Assembly: GCA_015486075.1 (NCBI GenBank)
Contig: WFSG01000049.1
Location: 1 to 41,987, forward strand
Direction of reading: 5' to 3'
DNA length: 41,987 nucleotides
DNA from: Deltaproteobacteria bacterium
Lineage (GTDB): Bacteria > Desulfobacterota > Desulfomonilia > UBA1062
Shown: piece after piece, positions 40,869 to 41,987 of the stretch
How positions within the stretch are numbered: position 1 is the first letter of the stretch
Layout: every line of letters starts with the position of its first letter
The notes under the pieces: generated by a model
What the model saw: the letters and a program-made list of their open reading frames with translations, nothing else
Databases searched by the model: none
Told to the model about the DNA's origin: nothing
Program-made: the position numbers and the translations under genes

Positions 40869-41288
40869 ATTTGACTCCTTCTTTTAATAAAGATACTGCA
40901 TTCAAGCATAACTAAAAGATTTGTGCAACCAGGTTAAATCCTATACTCCAATTCACCTACCTTCTAACAGCAAAAAATGTACCAGCATATCATTTAAATA
41001 AAAGGTGCGTGTTTAACCCCAAAATACAACTCACCGGCTGCCTTTAGAAACAATGGCTAGCTGCAAAAGTCTTCGAATAACATGACATGTACAAATATTC
41101 CCTAACCCACAGCAATCAACCATAATCTTCATCCTTCGTAAACCTTTTTGTTCCTTTGCATTGAAGAAAAGCAACAATTTTGTGCATACATCCAGCAAGA
41201 CCACTTGCCATGGTCTGTTTAAGCAAGGTATCACTGGTATACAGGCAGGCTTGGCCCTATACTAGTATGTACGGATCGCACCTTTATC
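40869..41288. other. Intergenic region, no gene seen
   Basis: No gene or strong hairpin is evident in these 420 bases. The region must contain the promoter of the asparagine synthetase gene near its left end. Confidence 0.45.
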
Positions 41289-41987
41289 TCAAAACCTCCA
41301 CGTTACCTTCACCATGATACCTCTACCTGAGTTATCTAAGCTGAACATTATGTTTCCCTTTGACTCTGGGCTAAAGAATGCTTTATTTACGAAGACAGCG
41401 AAGAAGTTTCCAATAGCCATACCTGCCAGTGCATCAGATGCATAGTGCCTTTTAGCCTCTACTCTTGCCCATGCAGCAGCAAATTCAAGACCACCAAGAC
41501 CCAGGTGTAATACGGTCTTGGTCCTATCAGTCACAGGGAGATAATCCACGTTTTCGTATGCCAGCATGGAATATACCGCTGCCGTGGAGCTGTGCGAGGA
41601 CGGGAAACTCCTGCGATTAGATTTGTCCGGCCTTCTTCTATCCGCTATCCCCTTCAACTTATTGGTTGTACCCCTTGTGAAGGCCGCCGCCATAGCACCG
41701 GTGCTCAGACCCTTTATCTTTGCCTTGAGCCAGTCATTGGGACCACCTGCTTCAGGCGTGACAATACTCGTAAGATAATAGGCCACTTCAGCTGTATCCC
41801 TAAGGTGATCACTTGCATTCTCTGCACTGTCTCTCGATCCAAAGACAGGCCTATGCTTTGAACCCCAGTGGGTTAGCCTTCCGTCCATGTCATCTAACTG
41901 CAGTGCAAGTGCAGTGAAGGCAGGTAGCCACACCCCAGGTGACTTCAGAGCATCCGTAGCAGCCCTACCCACATGTTGCCACCCTGG
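41289..41987 (-). CDS. PAP2-family phosphatase, 5' end cut by window edge
   Basis: The open frame runs off the right edge, so the start is not visible; a GTG at 41972 is in frame but has no support. At least 232 residues are seen. The three acid-phosphatase motifs are present in order: K...RRRP, then FPSSHSS, then ARVEAKRHYASD. PAP2 enzymes remove phosphate from lipids such as phosphatidate or undecaprenyl diphosphate. The last stretch (NIMFSLDNSGRGIMVKVTWRF) ends in Phe and looks like beta strands, so a barrel or surface association is possible. Confidence 0.85.
   Translation of the reverse strand, partial: PGWQHVGRAATDALKSPGVWLPAFTALALQLDDMDGRLTHWGSKHRPVFGSRDSAENASDHLRDTAEVAYYLTSIVTPEAGGPNDWLKAKIKGLSTGAMAAAFTRGTTNKLKGIADRRRPDKSNRRSFPSSHSSTAAVYSMLAYENVDYLPVTDRTKTVLHLGLGGLEFAAAWARVEAKRHYASDALAGMAIGNFFAVFVNKAFFSPESKGNIMFSLDNSGRGIMVKVTWRF

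Noticed and set aside
1-41987. CRISPR array, tRNA or rRNA gene
   Set aside because: No regularly spaced repeat with unique spacers was seen; the only short-period repeats are the 7-bp blocks. No cloverleaf with TTCGAnTC arm or rRNA stretch was recognised by eye.

Overview
The window looks like a chromosomal segment of an anaerobic or facultatively anaerobic bacterium with moderate GC content. The gene set and order (M50 protease, trpS, scpA, scpB; a split archaeal-type glutamate synthase with glnA; an acyl-CoA dehydrogenase with the long C-terminal extension; a multihaem MtrA/MtrB-type pair) are what I would expect from Desulfobacterota or Nitrospirota. That placement is an inference from gene content. 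There is no rRNA, tRNA or CRISPR array that I could recognise.

Region 1 (1-2800) is accessory DNA. It is an integron-type gene-cassette array with no integrase in view. Three plus-strand cassettes, each one gene followed by an attC-like site, carry a PLD-like protein, a HEPN-domain protein and a 2,4-diacetylphloroglucinol-hydrolase-like protein. An exact 87-bp copy of the start of the third gene sits at the left edge, cut off by a REP-like sequence.

Region 2 (3054-7692) holds a gamma-carbonic-anhydrase-like gene and a minus-strand pair: a lipoprotein decahaem cytochrome (MtrA/DmsE family) followed by an MtrB/PioB-type outer-membrane barrel. The barrel gene has one in-frame UGA, followed at bacterial-SECIS distance by a small hairpin, and the barrel carries its own CXXCH motif. 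Between them lies a possible small plus-strand transcription unit ending in a perfect terminator hairpin.

Region 3 (8196-16232) is housekeeping: M50 protease-trpS-scpA-scpB on plus, a PilZ-methyltransferase on minus, and an overlapping minus-strand operon of an EF-G-like GTPase, a helical-repeat protein and a MogA-type protein. Region 4 (16237-18710) is a ZnuABC-like metal ABC importer. Region 5 (18884-23395) runs on plus: a GpgS-like glycosyltransferase, a single-domain response regulator, an RNase AM-type PHP phosphoesterase, cysteine synthase and a membrane GT2 glycosyltransferase. An acyl-CoA dehydrogenase unit follows.

Region 6 (25757-39400) is nitrogen assimilation and carbamoyl-phosphate use. 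A NifA-like sigma-54 activator precedes a clear -24/-12 promoter, which leads into a three-gene glutamate synthase plus glutamine synthetase (GS-GOGAT). carA, carB and hisF come next; all three products use glutamine-derived nitrogen. Region 7 is minus-strand: an archaeal-type asparagine synthetase, also in the ammonia/amide theme, and a PAP2 phosphatase cut by the right edge. Two blocks of 7-bp-period intergenic repeats (16187-16232 and 39403-39560) are in opposite orientation and belong to one family.
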